From NCBI GenBank assembly GCA_040007355.1, contig JBDTVE010000219.1:1-25699 (forward strand): a DNA stretch of 25,699 nucleotides, read 5' to 3'. Below, in pieces: positions 14,497 through 23,736 of the stretch. A program made the translations under genes and the position numbers. Position 1 is the first letter of the stretch. Every line of letters begins with the position of its first letter. The notes below the pieces were generated by a model. That model saw nothing but the letters and a program-made list of their open reading frames with translations, did no database searches and was not told the DNA's origin. Source of the DNA: JACMLD01 sp040007355 (GTDB taxonomy: Bacteria; Bacteroidota; Bacteroidia; Chitinophagales; Chitinophagaceae).

Positions 14497-17091
14497 ATGG
14501 ACGAAAGCAAAGTACCACAGGAAACACAGGACAATAATCGGATTATACCCGTAAATATCGAAGAGCAGATGAAGACTGCCTATATTGACTACTCCATGAG
14601 CGTCATCATAGGCAGGGCGCTTCCGGACGTGCGCGATGGCCTTAAACCCGTTCACCGGCGGGTTTTATATGCCATGAATGAACTGGGTAATAACAGCAAT
14701 AAGCCCTATAAAAAATCGGCTCGTATTGTGGGCGAGGTAATGGGTAAATACCACCCGCATGGAGACAAATCCATTTATGATACCATGGTGCGGCTGGCGC
14801 AGGAATGGAATATGCGGTACACCCTGGTAGACGGCCAGGGTAACTTTGGATCGCAGGATGGGGACTTTCCCGCGGCCATGCGTTATACCGAAGCAAGATT
14901 GCACCGGATGGGAGAGGCCATGCTGGAAGATATCGATAAGGAAACAGTGGATTTTCAACTCAATTTTGACGATTCCTTAAAAGAACCGACCGTTTTGCCC
15001 ACCCGCCTGCCGCACCTGCTTTTAAACGGCGCGTCTGGTATTGCCGTGGGCATGGCTACCAATATGATGCCCCATAACCTCACGGAAGTGGTGGATGGAT
15101 GTATCGCATATATTGCCAATAAAGATATCACGATAGACGAGCTGATGCACTTTGTAAAAGCACCTGATTTTCCAACCGGTGGCATCATTTACGGCATGGA
15201 AGGCATCCGCGCGGGTATGCATTTTGGCCGAGGCAGGGTAGTACTGCGCGGAAAATTGCATGTTGATACCAAGGCCAGCGGCAGGGATAGTATTATCATT
15301 ACCGAAGTGCCTTACCAGGTTAACCGCGATGCGCTTTGCGATCGCATCGGGCAACTGGTGAATGAAAAGGTGATTGAAGGCGTTGCGCATGTAAACAACG
15401 AGTCAAATAATAAAGAGGGTACCCGCATTGTAATTGATCTCAAACGTGATGCCATTGCCAACGTGGTGATCAACCAGTTGTATAAGTATTCAGAACTGCA
15501 GACTTCCTATGGTATCAACAACGTGGCACTGGTAAAAGGGCGTCCAAAAACACTAAACCTGAAAGATATGGTTAGTGAGTTTGTGGAATTCCGCATGGAA
15601 GTGGTGATACGCCGCGCCAACCACGAACTAAGGGAAGCACAGAAAAAAGCCCATGTATTGCAGGGTTATCTTATTGCACTTGACCACCTGGACGAAGTAA
15701 TTTCCCTGATACGCGCTTCCTCCACACCAGACAATGCCCGGGAAGCCTTATTAAATGCAGGCTGGGGACTGGATGAGATACAGGCGCGGGCCATCCTGGA
15801 ATTGCGGCTGCAACGGCTTACGGGTATGGAAAGAGACAAGATAAAAGCTGAGTATGAAGAACTGCAAAAGCTGATTGCTTCTTTGCGGGAACTACTGGGC
15901 AGCGAATCTCTCCGTTTTGAGCTCATTGTAAATGAACTGGAAGAAGTTAAAACCAAATTTGGTGACGAACGGAAAACAGAAATTACCTATCTTGATGATG
16001 AAGTAAGAATAAAGGATCTGATAAAGGAAGAAGATGTAGTCATTACAATTTCGCACCTGGGATATATTAAAAGAACATCGGCTACCGAATACCGTGCCCA
16101 GCGCCGTGGCGGCAGGGGAGTTATTGGCGGTAAGACAAGGGACGAGGATTATATTGAACATTTGTTTGTAGCATCCACCCATCATACCATGTTGTTTTTT
16201 ACGGAAAAGGGAAGATGCTACTGGCTCAACGTATACGAAATACCCGAAGGCGAAAAAACCAGTAAGGGAAGGGCTATTCAAAACCTGATACAAATTCCGC
16301 CAGATGATAAAGTACGCGCCATCATTGATGTAAATGATTTGAAGAACGAAGCATTTGTAAGCAGTCATACCATCGTGCTTTGCACAAGAAAGGGGATCAT
16401 TAAAAAAACCCAGCTGGAAGATTTCAGCCGTCCGCGGCAATCGGGTGTAAATGCTATTAATATTGTAGAAGGCGACCAATTACTGGAAGCCAGACTAACC
16501 GATGGTAACTGTGAAATCATGATGGCGGTAAAAAGCGGCAGGGCCATTCGGTTCCCGGAAGATAAGGTAAGACCAACCGGCCGCGGTGCCATTGGGGTGG
16601 CGGGCATAGAAGTGGAGAACATGCAAGATGAAGTAGTTGGTATGATCTGTGTAAGTAAAGGAGATGTATCAAAAACAGTGCTGGTAGTGAGCGAAAAAGG
16701 GTTTGGCAAACGCACCCTCGTAGAAGAATACCGGGTTACCAACCGCGGCGGAAAAGGCGTAAAGACCATAAACGTGACCGAAAAAACCGGCTCCCTGGTA
16801 GGTATCCTGGATGTGCATGATAAGGAAGATCTGATGATAACTTGCAAGAGCGGCGTAACCATCCGGATGCCGGCAAATAGTATCAGCGAACAGGGCAGGG
16901 CCACACAGGGTGTAAAACTGATACGCGTGGATGAGGGAGACGAAATTGCAGCCATTACCAAACTGGATGAATTGGAATCAAACGGGCAGCCTGTAGCTAC
17001 AAACGGTAATCAGGCGCCGGAAGATGCAACAGGCCCGGGCGAAGAACCCCAAATTCCATCCGGGAATGGAGAGGGAACGGCATCAGAATAA
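14497..17091 (+). CDS. gyrA: DNA gyrase subunit A
   Basis: This 864-residue protein is the DNA-cutting subunit of gyrase, which adds negative supercoils using ATP bound by GyrB. The catalytic tyrosine is Tyr130 in AAMRYTEARL. The GyrA box QRRGGRG at 535-541, opening the C-terminal beta-pinwheel, marks it as gyrase rather than topoisomerase IV ParC. The C-terminal tail is acidic and Gly/Pro-rich. In the quinolone-resistance region the helix reads HPHGDKSIYDTMVRLAQ; Lys91 sits where E. coli has Ser83, while the Asp87 equivalent (Asp95) is kept. It has its own promoter and ribosome site. The TPR-like gene follows by 95 bases with no terminator seen between them. Confidence 0.98.
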   Translation: MDESKVPQETQDNNRIIPVNIEEQMKTAYIDYSMSVIIGRALPDVRDGLKPVHRRVLYAMNELGNNSNKPYKKSARIVGEVMGKYHPHGDKSIYDTMVRLAQEWNMRYTLVDGQGNFGSQDGDFPAAMRYTEARLHRMGEAMLEDIDKETVDFQLNFDDSLKEPTVLPTRLPHLLLNGASGIAVGMATNMMPHNLTEVVDGCIAYIANKDITIDELMHFVKAPDFPTGGIIYGMEGIRAGMHFGRGRVVLRGKLHVDTKASGRDSIIITEVPYQVNRDALCDRIGQLVNEKVIEGVAHVNNESNNKEGTRIVIDLKRDAIANVVINQLYKYSELQTSYGINNVALVKGRPKTLNLKDMVSEFVEFRMEVVIRRANHELREAQKKAHVLQGYLIALDHLDEVISLIRASSTPDNAREALLNAGWGLDEIQARAILELRLQRLTGMERDKIKAEYEELQKLIASLRELLGSESLRFELIVNELEEVKTKFGDERKTEITYLDDEVRIKDLIKEEDVVITISHLGYIKRTSATEYRAQRRGGRGVIGGKTRDEDYIEHLFVASTHHTMLFFTEKGRCYWLNVYEIPEGEKTSKGRAIQNLIQIPPDDKVRAIIDVNDLKNEAFVSSHTIVLCTRKGIIKKTQLEDFSRPRQSGVNAINIVEGDQLLEARLTDGNCEIMMAVKSGRAIRFPEDKVRPTGRGAIGVAGIEVENMQDEVVGMICVSKGDVSKTVLVVSEKGFGKRTLVEEYRVTNRGGKGVKTINVTEKTGSLVGILDVHDKEDLMITCKSGVTIRMPANSISEQGRATQGVKLIRVDEGDEIAAITKLDELESNGQPVATNGNQAPEDATGPGEEPQIPSGNGEGTASE

Positions 17092-17186
17092 ATTTTTTAA
17101 TAACAGGATAATTTAATGAATCGTTCAACGCATAAAGACAAGCAAGAGCGATGTATTCCAGTTAAAAAAATAAATAAAATATACGT

Positions 17187-18467
17187 ATGAAAAAGGTTCT
17201 TCTAACTACATTTCTTGCCGTAGCTTGTTTAGGCATGATGGCTCAAAAAGTTGATAAAGCAAAAGATCTTTTGTTGAAAAATAAACTGGCGGAAGCCAAA
17301 GCGGAAATTGATGGCGTAATGGCCGATGCAAAAAACGCGAAGAATGGGGAAGCTTGGTTTTATAAAGGGAAAATTTACAGTGCTGTTGCAGCAGATAATG
17401 CTCTGGGTGCGCAAACCCCCGATGCACGGGAGCAGGCTTTTGACGCGTTCAAAAAATATGTTGAACTGGATGATAAAAATATATTGCTGATACTGGAAAA
17501 TTATAAGCCCATCATAGACTTGTACCAGTATTATTTTACTACCGGTGCCGCACAATTTAAAGCAGATAAACATGCGGACGCCTATAACACGTTTAAAAAT
17601 TGCCTGGCCGTCAGCGATTATATGAGCAGCAAAGGCTGGACGAATATCAAATTGGACACTACGGTTATTTTGTATACAGGTATCTCTGCAGAGAAAGCCG
17701 GAAAAAAAGACGAGGCCGCTACTTATTATGCAAGACTGGCGGAAGCAAAAGTAAACGGGGAGAACAATGACCAAATCTATGGCTGGCTAGCAGGGTTTTA
17801 TGCTGAAAAAAAGGATAATGCCAACGCCATGAAATTCCTGAACCTGGCCCGGGAGGTCTATCCGAAAAGAGATTCCACCTGGGACGAATATGAAATGCAG
17901 ATGATAAGGGAGAGCGGCGATAAAAAAGCATTGTTTGATAAGTATGAGAACATGCTTACAAAAAATCCTTCCGATTACCTGACCCTCTTTAATTATTCAG
18001 TGGAATTGTACCAGACGGCATACGATACCAGTCTTGCCAAGCGGCCGCCCAACTCCCAGGAAACCATTGCCAAGGTGGAAACTAATATGAAAAAAGTGAT
18101 AGAATTAAAACCGGATTTTGTGAATGGCTACCTGGTGCTGGGGAAAGTGATATTTAACCAGGGAAACGATATTTTGAATGAATCTAAAAAGATACGTCCC
18201 CAGGGAACGGTGAAATTAAAACCAGACGAATTAAAGAAAAAGAATGACCTGCGGGATGCGGCCGGAAAGAAATTCGATGAAGCCGTTCCTTATTTTGAAA
18301 AAATAGATGAATTGGTGGGTTCAAAAGGAAAATTAAGAGGAGAAGACAAAAGGGCCCTTAAAGATGCGTATGACCTGTTATCGGCCATCTATGATAACAA
18401 GGGTAACAAGGAAAAATCTAACTTGTACACAGACAAACTGATGAACACCGAGAAAGTACATTCCTAA
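17187..18467 (+). CDS. Exported TPR-like repeat protein
   Basis: This 426-residue protein has a clear signal peptide (MKKVLLTTFLAVACLGMMAQ, cleavage near residue 20). Helical repeats typical of tetratricopeptide proteins follow: an AKDLLLKNKLAEAKAEIDG start, then AWFYKGKIY, AEKAGKKDEAATYYARLAEA, and VNGYLVLGKVIFNQGNDIL. About six to eight repeat units are likely, with charged Lys-rich links. Such proteins act as periplasmic or cell-surface scaffolds; no partner can be named. It probably shares a transcript with gyrA, and a strong terminator follows at 18503. Confidence 0.85.
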   Translation: MKKVLLTTFLAVACLGMMAQKVDKAKDLLLKNKLAEAKAEIDGVMADAKNAKNGEAWFYKGKIYSAVAADNALGAQTPDAREQAFDAFKKYVELDDKNILLILENYKPIIDLYQYYFTTGAAQFKADKHADAYNTFKNCLAVSDYMSSKGWTNIKLDTTVILYTGISAEKAGKKDEAATYYARLAEAKVNGENNDQIYGWLAGFYAEKKDNANAMKFLNLAREVYPKRDSTWDEYEMQMIRESGDKKALFDKYENMLTKNPSDYLTLFNYSVELYQTAYDTSLAKRPPNSQETIAKVETNMKKVIELKPDFVNGYLVLGKVIFNQGNDILNESKKIRPQGTVKLKPDELKKKNDLRDAAGKKFDEAVPYFEKIDELVGSKGKLRGEDKRALKDAYDLLSAIYDNKGNKEKSNLYTDKLMNTEKVHS

Positions 18468-18502
18468 GCAGGGAAAGATTGATATAAATAATTGACATAG
18501 TA

Positions 18503-18535
18503 ACAAGAAAAGACGGCCTGGCCGTCTTTTCTTGT
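18503..18535. terminator. Bidirectional terminator between convergent genes
   Basis: Two 16-base arms (18503-18518 and 18520-18535) are exact reverse complements around a single T. The core is GACGGCC/GGCCGTC with A runs on one side and T runs on the other. In practice the loop would open by one or two pairs. It serves the TPR gene and the membrane protein gene on the minus strand. Confidence 0.8.
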
Positions 18536-18588
18536 TTTAAAAGCCCCCCACGCACAATTAGGCGGGGCCGCATATTATAGTGATGCAT

Positions 18589-18978
18589 TTATTCCGGGTT
18601 GTCTTTTTTTTCCTCGATCTCTTTTATCTCCTTCCGCTCTTTTTTTATATCCATCCGGAGAAGCCCGAATACGCTCATATAAAGATTTGCAATCCATACC
18701 AATGAAAATCCGGCAATAATATAGCCCCGCCAGTCAGGCAGCAATAATTTATAGCCAGTTAAAAAAAGAAATAAAATGGTCACATAATGGCTGAAACAAT
18801 ACTCGCAGGTAAACACATAAAAAAATTTCCGGGCGGCCCAGTTCTTTCCGTCTTTGCTTTTCCTGGCGCAGTAATCATGCGGCTCCCTGAATATTTCCTC
18901 GTGTGTTACCGTCCAGGCAATACAGGCAATCGGCAAGGGTAGTATAAAAAGCCATATCATTTGCAGGCTGGTTGACAT
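18589..18978 (-). CDS. Small membrane protein with Cys/His cluster, unknown function
   Basis: This 129-residue protein is not recognised with certainty. Hydrophobic segments lie at about 6-24, 64-80 and 86-107. Between the first two is a polar stretch with His34, Cys37, Cys58, Cys61 and His64 (HDYC, then TCEYCFSH), which could bind a metal or form disulfides. The THEE-IF pattern plus a later CxxC before a membrane segment recalls DUF1360-type proteins, but this is a weak likeness. The tail from 111 on is Lys/Glu-rich and probably a short cytoplasmic helix. It is convergent with the TPR gene. Confidence 0.7.
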   Translation of the reverse strand: MSTSLQMIWLFILPLPIACIAWTVTHEEIFREPHDYCARKSKDGKNWAARKFFYVFTCEYCFSHYVTILFLFLTGYKLLLPDWRGYIIAGFSLVWIANLYMSVFGLLRMDIKKERKEIKEIEEKKDNPE

Positions 18979-19037
18979 ATATATTATTTGCGTTCAAAAC
19001 CATTCTACCAAAACCTGGCCAACCTTATTTTTTCTAA

Positions 19038-19235
19038 TCAAACCGGTAAAGCACCCAATTTCCCACCCTCCAGGCCCTGTGTACGGCCCTTATCAATAGC
19101 GTTCATAAAATGAATGCCACCCTAAATACGGGAAATACCTGCCTCAATGGCTGCTGCTAAAAAGACGCAAAAATCCGCGGGTGAAGGCCGAAGTTCACTT
19201 CAACGGTATCAGTAAAATGAAAATGGTCCCCCAAA
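19038..19235 (-). pseudogene. Decayed C-terminal end of a PAP2/vanadium-haloperoxidase-like gene
   Basis: Read on the minus strand with one frameshift, this stretch gives GDHFHFTDTVEVNFGLHPR, then IFASF, a stop, and AAAIEAGISRI, a stop, GGIHFMNAIDKGRTQGL. This is the end of PAP2-superfamily vanadium-dependent haloperoxidase-like proteins, where an SRxYGGIHF motif carries the vanadate- or phosphate-binding His. The Tyr codon of that motif is a stop here, and two more lesions are present, so the gene is dead. Upstream (19236-19479) further coding-like pieces appear (for example GMPAGFEADPLKEIT) that I cannot assign. No intact gene lies in the whole 18979-19479 gap. Confidence 0.6.
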
Positions 19236-19479
19236 AAGCGGGTTAGTATCAAGACCCAAACATTTGTCACCCCCTACGGTAGCAGGGTCGTCCTGCCGCG
19301 GTAATTTCTTTTAATGGATCGGCTTCAAAGCCGGCCGGCATACCAGGCGTTGGTTCATGCAAAACACCTGTATTCAATGATCCACACCGGCGTTCCAGGC
19401 ATTTAATACCGGTTTAACAATTCTGCTGCTTTGTCGGCGTCATTTCGGGAAATTCCGCCATGCTCATTTAATTTTACAC

Positions 19480-20541
19480 ATGGCTTCAACAAAACAACCT
19501 ATCAGAACAGCCCTTTGTTCATTTGGAATGAGCGGCTGGGTATTTCATGCACCATTTATTGCTATTAATCCTGGTTTTGAATTATACGCCGTCTGGGAGC
19601 GTACAAAAAACCTCGCCCAGGCTGCCTATCCCGGTGTAAAAACCGTTCGCACGCTGGAAGCTTTGCTGGAAGACGAGCGCATCGAACTAATCGTAATCAA
19701 TACCCCCAATACCACGCACTATGAATATACAAAAAAGGCATTGCTGGCAGGCAAACATGTAGTGGTGGAAAAACCTTTTACCGTTACCGTGGCCGAAGCG
19801 GAAGAACTCATTGTACTGGCAAAAAAATGCAAACGGATCATGAGTGTTTACCAGAACAGGCGTTTCGACAGTGATTACCGGACCGTAAAAAAAATAGTGG
19901 ACGAGGGCTGGCTGGGCCGGGTGGTGGAAGCCGAAATACGCTATGACCGTTACAAAGAAGAACCGGGGCCCAAACTGCACAAAGAAACCCCCGGCCCCGG
20001 CACAGGTCTGTTGTACGATCTGGGCACTCACCTAATAGACCAGGCGCTGCAGTTCTTTGGGATGCCCGAAGCCATATTTGCTGACATCGCCATTATGCGC
20101 AAATTGTCTAAAGTAGACGACTATATGGAATTGCTTTTATATTACCCTGAGCTACGGGTGCGGGTTAAATCCAGTTATGTGGTGCGGGAAGCACTGCCGT
20201 CCTATGTTTTTCATGGCACCAGGGGTTCATTTATAAAAGCAAGAACAGATGTACAGGAAGTCATGCTGCAGGCCGGTATCGTGCCCGGCGGCTCCAATTG
20301 GGGCGTGGAACCCGAAACAGAAAAAGGCTTGTTGCATACCGAAAAAGATGGCAAAATTATCCGGGAATATGTTCCTTCGCTGAAAGGCAATTACGGCGAC
20401 TATTACGACGTTCTATATACAGCAATTCGTGAAAACGGCCCGCTTCCCGTAACGGCTGAACAGGCGCTGAACATCATTCGCGTTATTGAGGCAGCCTATG
20501 AAAGCAACCGGGAAAAAAAAGTGATTGCTGTAAAACAGTAA
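19480..20541 (+). CDS. Gfo/Idh/MocA family oxidoreductase (cytosolic, YdgJ-like)
   Basis: This 353-residue protein lacks a signal peptide and has the two-domain Gfo/Idh/MocA fold. The N-terminal Rossmann motif is the variant SFGMSGWVFHAPF (14-26). The catalytic EKP is at 97-99 (VVVEKPF), and a YDLGTHLIDQ segment carries the conserved Asp and His. The SGWVFHAPF wording is typical of the YdgJ/YvaA-like subgroup, whose members include scyllo-inositol dehydrogenases using NADP. The substrate here is unproven. The esterase-like gene starts three bases after its stop, so the two form an operon. Confidence 0.92.
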   Translation: MASTKQPIRTALCSFGMSGWVFHAPFIAINPGFELYAVWERTKNLAQAAYPGVKTVRTLEALLEDERIELIVINTPNTTHYEYTKKALLAGKHVVVEKPFTVTVAEAEELIVLAKKCKRIMSVYQNRRFDSDYRTVKKIVDEGWLGRVVEAEIRYDRYKEEPGPKLHKETPGPGTGLLYDLGTHLIDQALQFFGMPEAIFADIAIMRKLSKVDDYMELLLYYPELRVRVKSSYVVREALPSYVFHGTRGSFIKARTDVQEVMLQAGIVPGGSNWGVEPETEKGLLHTEKDGKIIREYVPSLKGNYGDYYDVLYTAIRENGPLPVTAEQALNIIRVIEAAYESNREKKVIAVKQ

Positions 20542-20544
20542 TGT

Positions 20545-21543
20545 ATGCACGAAAAAGCCTGTTTCTGGGCTGTTTTTTTCGCCCTCTTTCTTGTAAACCT
20601 GCCCGTACATTCGCAACAGTCGGCAAGGGAAATAGCGTACCCTGCCGCTCCCGGTGGTTTAATTGGGTTCCTTGAATTCCGGCCAACGGATTATGGCAGC
20701 CAGCGCCACCCGCTCATCATATTCCTGCATGGCAGCGATGAAAGAGGAAATGGCCGTTCACAGCTTAACCTAGTAACCACGCACGGGATACCACGTTATT
20801 GCGCCAATGGCGCTTCAATGAAGTTTACGGTCGGCGGTCAAACGTCTTCTTTCGTGGTTTTGTCTCCGCAACTAAGTACCCAATACGGGGTATGGCCGGT
20901 CTTTTATGTAAAAGAGATGATCCGGTATGCAAAACAAAACCTGCAAATAGACAGCAACCGGGTATATGTTTCCGGTCTTAGCCTGGGCGGTGGCGGCGTG
21001 TGGGCTGCCATTACCGAATCGGATTCTTTAACCGATCTTATTGCAGCAGCGGCGCCGGTCTGCGGCACCCAGGAAATGAATGATGCTAATTTTTGCCGCA
21101 CGGTTGGCGCAACTCATTTGCCGGTATGGGCTTTTCATGCCATGGACGATAAGACCGTAAACGTAGCAGCCACGCAACACGGAGAGATACTGGGCAATAT
21201 CTGTAAGCTGTCGCCTGCCCTTAAGATTACTTATTATTTGTCGGGAGGCCACCAACGCGCATGGATAAACGCGTATGATACGGGGCATATTACAGTTAAA
21301 ATAAAAGACGGCAGTCTTTTTAAAGCCCGACCCAACCTGTATGAATGGTTACTGGGTTATACAAGGGTGGCCGCGGCCAGTGGCACCACTTCTAATAGTT
21401 CCGGTGCGGCAGGAAAGCTTGCTTTGAGTAATGCCACCCGGCATTCTGGTGGCGGTTTACCCGGCTGGCTGAAAAAGCTAAAATTTCGTTTTGATTTGCT
21501 TACAAAGGCGGCCATGCTGCCGTATGCCGGTCCGCGATGGTAG
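20545..21543 (+). CDS. Exported alpha/beta hydrolase (esterase-like)
   Basis: This 332-residue protein has a signal peptide (1-23, ending VHS-QQ) and an alpha/beta-hydrolase domain at about 28-272. The oxyanion HG motif is at IIFLHGS (58-64). The nucleophile is Ser146 in GLSLG, the acid is Asp201 or Asp202 in HAMDD, and the base is His236 in SGGHQRAW. It resembles poly(3-hydroxybutyrate) depolymerase/dienelactone-hydrolase-like esterases that act on sugar or phenolic esters. The part after EWLLGYTR (residue 274) is Ser/Gly/Lys-rich with no recognised fold. Related Bacteroidota proteins often carry an extra C-terminal domain there, so this copy may be shortened. Confidence 0.85.
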   Translation: MHEKACFWAVFFALFLVNLPVHSQQSAREIAYPAAPGGLIGFLEFRPTDYGSQRHPLIIFLHGSDERGNGRSQLNLVTTHGIPRYCANGASMKFTVGGQTSSFVVLSPQLSTQYGVWPVFYVKEMIRYAKQNLQIDSNRVYVSGLSLGGGGVWAAITESDSLTDLIAAAAPVCGTQEMNDANFCRTVGATHLPVWAFHAMDDKTVNVAATQHGEILGNICKLSPALKITYYLSGGHQRAWINAYDTGHITVKIKDGSLFKARPNLYEWLLGYTRVAAASGTTSNSSGAAGKLALSNATRHSGGGLPGWLKKLKFRFDLLTKAAMLPYAGPRW

Positions 21544-21563
21544 CCGTTGCCGGAAGGACAGCC

Positions 21564-22518
21564 TTATTTTTTCGTCTTCTTCGAGGAAGCATTCCAGATA
21601 AAAAATTTTGCGGGAAAGACCCTTGTTTCAAAATCGGTTACTTCCTATAGGTGCTCAATGGTTTTTATCCGCAGTTCAGCAGACAGCTCGCCCATTTCAA
21701 AAGTTAATTGCCGCACTATGGAGCGTGAGGGCGTCCATTGATCCGTTAAAGGCAGGTTGCGGAAACCCACTATGGCCAGGTTGCCGGGTATGCCGATGCC
21801 CCTGAAACGGAAATAGCGCATACAGTTGGTAGTGAGTTTATCGGCTGAAGTAAACAACGCATCCAGTTTCTTTTTCTGGCTCATTAATTCATTCATGGCG
21901 TTGTCTAACTCGTCATAGATCATACCCCCATGCAAACAATATTTTACAACGATTTATTGAAATCCATTTTTGCATCGTTCAATGCCTGCTGGTAACCCGC
22001 CATCCTTTGCCGGGTAATAGACAAGTGTTCAGAATTGGCCAGATAGGCTATGTATTGGCAGCTGTTTTTTTCAGGTACATCGTGGCATTATAAGCACTTT
22101 TAAAATTATCGGTAATCATCTTGTGCGTATCAATAGGTAGATACGGAAATCAGGAATCCATCAACCGAACGGGAAGAAAGAAAATCCAATTGATTAATTC
22201 ACATTCATAACGCCATGGCTTTTGGAAATGATAAGATGGTAACCCTTGCGTTAGCCAATGGATTCAATACCATTGATGATCTGCGAAAAAAAACTATTTG
22301 CCACCTCACTTGCGATTACGCCGATGGAGGGCTTCTTCTTTCTTTGAGGCTGAGTGCAATAGGGTTGGGCCGGTAAATGGATCTGTTTGGCATATTCCAG
22401 CACCATTTGCTTTGTTTCAGGGCTTATTTCATAGCTGCCTAGCCGTGCACGACTTACCGTGGAAGTGGAAGACCCGGTGTTTTGGCAAAGTCTTTTATGG
22501 TAATAGCTTAAATTTCAT
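21564..22518 (-). pseudogene. LacI-family transcription regulator, heavily decayed
   Basis: From ATG 22518 the minus strand carries in order the parts of a LacI regulator: ITIKDFAKTPGL, STSTVSRA and SYEISPETKQMVLEYAKQIH (DNA-binding domain and hinge), then NPIALSLKERR, SIGVIASEVANSFFSQIINGIESI (start of the sugar-binding domain), LDALFTSADKLTTNCMRYFR, IPGNLAIVGFRNLPLTD, and a last part ending at TAA 21564. At least five frameshifts or stops interrupt it, including TAG after IEHL near 21648. The length of about 318 codons is close to a normal LacI protein, so the gene decayed in place rather than being cut. Its position before GH28/uxaBA suggests it once controlled galacturonate genes. Confidence 0.88.
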
Positions 22519-22729
22519 ACAATCGCGTTTTCTTTAAACGCTTTACGGCCACATTTCATCGTCTTTCAGCCATGCGGTAACAACACGGCCATCTTTGATT
22601 TACCGGCGCGAAAGGCTGGCAGCAGGTTTTATCACATACGCGGATTTTCAAAAATGGTAAAAATAGACAAGGTTGCCGGGAACGTTTGTGTAAAAAAAGG
22701 AGACGCTCCACTACTGATTATTATGGTTT

Positions 22730-22760
22730 TTGGCGGAAAACAACGGATATTTATTTTTTG
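22730..22760 (+). promoter_or_regulatory. Possible promoter of the pectin/uxa genes
   Basis: TTG at 22730-22732, a 20-base spacer and ATTTTTTG at 22753-22760 (seven of eight positions of TAnnTTTG). Transcription would start only a few bases before ATG 22771. If active it would drive the chimeric gene and uxaBA. Confidence 0.35.
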
Positions 22761-22770
22761 AAACCGCTTC

Positions 22771-23643
22771 ATGAAACGATTGTATTTCATTATAGTACCA
22801 GTAAGTATCGCTGTATTGTTGATGCAACTGTCGCTCACGGCCCAGGCATTGCCAGCCATACAGGCGGGTTACTTCAAAAAAGACACTTTCAGCATTACAC
22901 AATTCGGGTCCGTGGCAGACGGGAGCACGCTTTGTAAAAAAGCCATCAACGCTGCTATTGATGCCTGTAATATAAACGACGGAGGTACGGTCTGGGTACT
23001 GCCGGGTTTGTGGTTAAGCGGGCCGCTGGTGATCAAAGCCTATACAAACCTGCGCCTGGCTGCAAACGCGCTGCTGCAACTTACAGACGATCCTAACCAA
23101 TGCCCACTGGTGGAGGGCAACTGGGAAGGACTGTTTGCCAAGAAAAGCTGGCAGCGTATTGTACAGCAATTTATAAAAGTCGAAGATGGTCAGACGGATC
23201 TATGCGCCACGGTAAAAGTTTCGGGTCTGGGCGGCAGCCCTCACCGCGATGGCGGTTTTGAATATTATATGCACGAACCGGTAATTATAAATGATCCAAA
23301 AGGCGTCGGCGCTTTTATTCTGCCCGGCAATGAAATGGAAATGCTGCTCACCCTGGCAATGGGCCGCAGTAAAAAAGTGCTGCTCAACAATTACTTTAAC
23401 AACGAATATAAAAAAGACGCGTTCGGCCAACAGAAACGATTTCATTATACCTGGGAGGATTCTGCAAACAGTAGTTTTTCCCTGTTTGGCAGCATATTCA
23501 GACAATATGGTGCAAAAACAGAGACGGTTAGACTGGCGCCTGCCGCTGCTTGGTTAAAAGATGCATCGGTTTGTATTATTACCGACCCCGATACCGACAA
23601 AGAAACCACCCGGCCAAATTCTATAGCCCGGGTATTATTTTGA
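22771..23643 (+). pseudogene. In-frame chimera: GH28 start joined to GH105/DUF4350 C-terminal part
   Basis: The frame encodes 290 residues from two enzymes. Residues 1-121 are the start of a GH28 polygalacturonase: signal peptide to about 25, then FSITQFGSVADG, AINAAIDACN, GGTVWVLPGLWLSGPL, and CPLVEGNWEGL. From about 123 the text is the C-terminal part of a GH105 unsaturated rhamnogalacturonyl hydrolase-like protein (KKSWQRIVQQFI, SGLGGSPHRDGGFEYYM, NDPKGVGAFIL) and the start of its DUF4350 domain (KKVLLNNYFNNEYKKD, FHYTW, IITDPDTDKETTRPN). After residue 283 it turns to unrelated text and stops. GH28's catalytic aspartates and most of GH105 are absent, so no enzyme activity is expected. A large in-frame deletion explains it best. 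Confidence 0.75.
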
Positions 23644-23736
23644 TGACAACCGTGAACGGCGGAACGCATCGGTGGTTCTATTGTTAATGAGTCCGGGTTT
23701 GGCAAAACAGGCGCCCGGCAACATAAAAAAAGTGCT

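Noticed and set aside
22550..22650. Minus-strand text DGRVVTAWLKDDEMWP with stops around it
   Set aside because: Protein-like, possibly another remnant, but too short to assign.
22654..22761. Plus-strand 35-codon frame before the chimeric gene
   Set aside because: No ribosome site, no homology, and it overlaps the possible promoter.
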